DNA from: JAFGQJ01 sp964588525
GTDB lineage: Bacteria > Spirochaetota > Spirochaetia > SZUA-6 > DRHE01
Assembly (NCBI GenBank): GCA_964588525.1
Contig: CAZPQC010000097.1
Span: 1 to 14,225, forward strand
Length of the DNA: 14,225 nt
Direction: 5' to 3'
The notes under the pieces are model-generated. The model ran no database searches. It saw only the letters and a program-made list of their open reading frames with translations, and was not told the DNA's origin. Shown piece by piece: positions 13,490 through 14,225 of this stretch (positions within the stretch are counted from its first letter, which is position 1; every line of letters starts with the position of its first letter). A program made the position numbers and the translations under genes.

Positions 13490-14225
13490 ATGATCGAAAA
13501 AGAACTGGGTGAACATATCATCACGATCGACAATGTCAGCAAGACATTCCCCGGGGGTGTCCAGGCCGTGAAGGATTTCTCTACCAAGATTCGGCGCCGG
13601 GAAGTGGTGGTGATCATGGGGCCTTCGGGATCGGGCAAATCCACGTTGCTTCGCTGCCTAAACGGTCTGGAGGAAGCGGACAGCGGCACCATCGTCGTGG
13701 ACAACATCCCACTAGACGACAACAGGAAGAACCGCCTCGAGATCCGCAAAGAGGTGGGCATGGTGTTTCAATCCTTCAACCTCTTCCCCCACCTCACCGC
13801 CCTGGAAAACGTGAATCTGGCCCAGATCCGTGTACGCAAGAAGAGTCAGAAAGAGGCGACCAAGCTCAGCATGGAATTGCTGAACAAGGTCGGGATAGCA
13901 GAGAAGTCGGGCAACTACCCGGCCCAGCTGTCGGGGGGCCAGCAGCAGAGGGTGGCCATCGCTCGAGCCCTGGCCATGATGCCCAAGGTGATGCTGTTCG
14001 ATGAGCCCACCAGCGCCCTGGATCCGGAGATGATCAATGAGGTGCTCGATGTCATGAAGAACCTGGCCACCGAGGGGATGACCATGGTGGTGGTGACCCA
14101 CGAGATGGGCTTCGCCCGGGAGGTCAGCGATTGGGTGATCTTCATGGATGAAGGACAGATCGTGGAAACCGGAACGGCGGAGCATTTTTTCAAAAATCCT
14201 CAGGAGGATCGCACCAAGCTCTTCC
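13490..14225 (+). CDS. Polar amino-acid ABC transporter ATP-binding protein, 3' end outside window
   Basis: The frame from ATG 13490 stays open to the window end, giving 245 residues, nearly the full length of this class (about 240-260). Walker A is GPSGSGKST (44-52), the Q-loop is Q94 in MVFQSFNLFPH, the signature is LSGGQQQR (147-154), Walker B is VMLFDE (167-172), the D-loop SALD (175-178) and the switch His is H204 in VVTHEM. SFNLFPHLTALENV and DEPTSALDPEMINEVL are typical of GlnQ/HisP-type subunits. It drives uptake by the permease encoded 16 bp upstream. The ribosome site is weak (GAAAG at 13481-13485). Sampled GC is 57-72%, much higher than in the permease gene. No substrate-binding-protein gene lies between the permease and the gap, so it may follow beyond the window. 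Confidence 0.95.
   Translation, partial: MIEKELGEHIITIDNVSKTFPGGVQAVKDFSTKIRRREVVVIMGPSGSGKSTLLRCLNGLEEADSGTIVVDNIPLDDNRKNRLEIRKEVGMVFQSFNLFPHLTALENVNLAQIRVRKKSQKEATKLSMELLNKVGIAEKSGNYPAQLSGGQQQRVAIARALAMMPKVMLFDEPTSALDPEMINEVLDVMKNLATEGMTMVVVTHEMGFAREVSDWVIFMDEGQIVETGTAEHFFKNPQEDRTKLF

Overview
The window is a stretch of bacterial chromosome, GC-rich over most of its length, with tightly packed genes. It suggests an anaerobe that uses tungsten or molybdenum: there is a tungstopterin aldehyde:ferredoxin oxidoreductase (AOR), a second pterin enzyme of the DMSO-reductase superfamily with its own Fe-S and flavin partners, and no oxygen-respiration gene. Together with the peptidase, sugar-lactonase-like protein and transporters, this fits a heterotrophic fermenter. 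I cannot fix the phylum from these genes; a free-living spirochaete or a clostridial-type anaerobe would both fit, and this is only a guess.

Layout. 1-6861 is all plus strand: the 3' end of a sodium:solute symporter, a hairpin-bearing gap, the AOR, a zinc metallopeptidase 19 bp behind it, a secreted beta-propeller (SMP-30/gluconolactonase-like) protein, an MFS transporter, a 260 bp gap with predicted RNA structure and a promoter, and a 100-residue carboxymuconolactone-decarboxylase-like protein that lacks the family's cysteines. 6867-12145 is all minus strand. Read in the direction of transcription, it is an FAD/NAD(P) oxidoreductase, a multi-cluster ferredoxin, a molybdopterin/tungstopterin oxidoreductase and a MATE exporter. 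12146-12660 is an AT-rich divergent gap with a good minus-strand promoter, inverted repeats and one doubtful small ORF. 12661-14225 is plus strand again: a polar amino-acid ABC permease and the ABC ATPase, which runs off the window.

How the parts may work together. The flavoprotein and ferredoxin resemble the AorC and AorA subunits of the NAD-linked aldehyde oxidoreductases (AorABC type). Here they sit in an operon with a different catalytic subunit, a cysteine-ligated bis-pterin enzyme, while the lone AOR catalytic subunit lies about 6 kb away on the other strand. The minus operon therefore looks like a soluble NAD(P)-linked electron-transfer module joined to a pterin enzyme of unknown substrate. 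That enzyme has a Cys ligand and an Asp inside its Fe-S motif at positions that match, from memory, those of acetylene hydratase. This unit is the best candidate for an undescribed system in the window.

The substrate of either pterin enzyme, the partner of the AOR and the ligand of the ABC transporter cannot be settled from this sequence alone.
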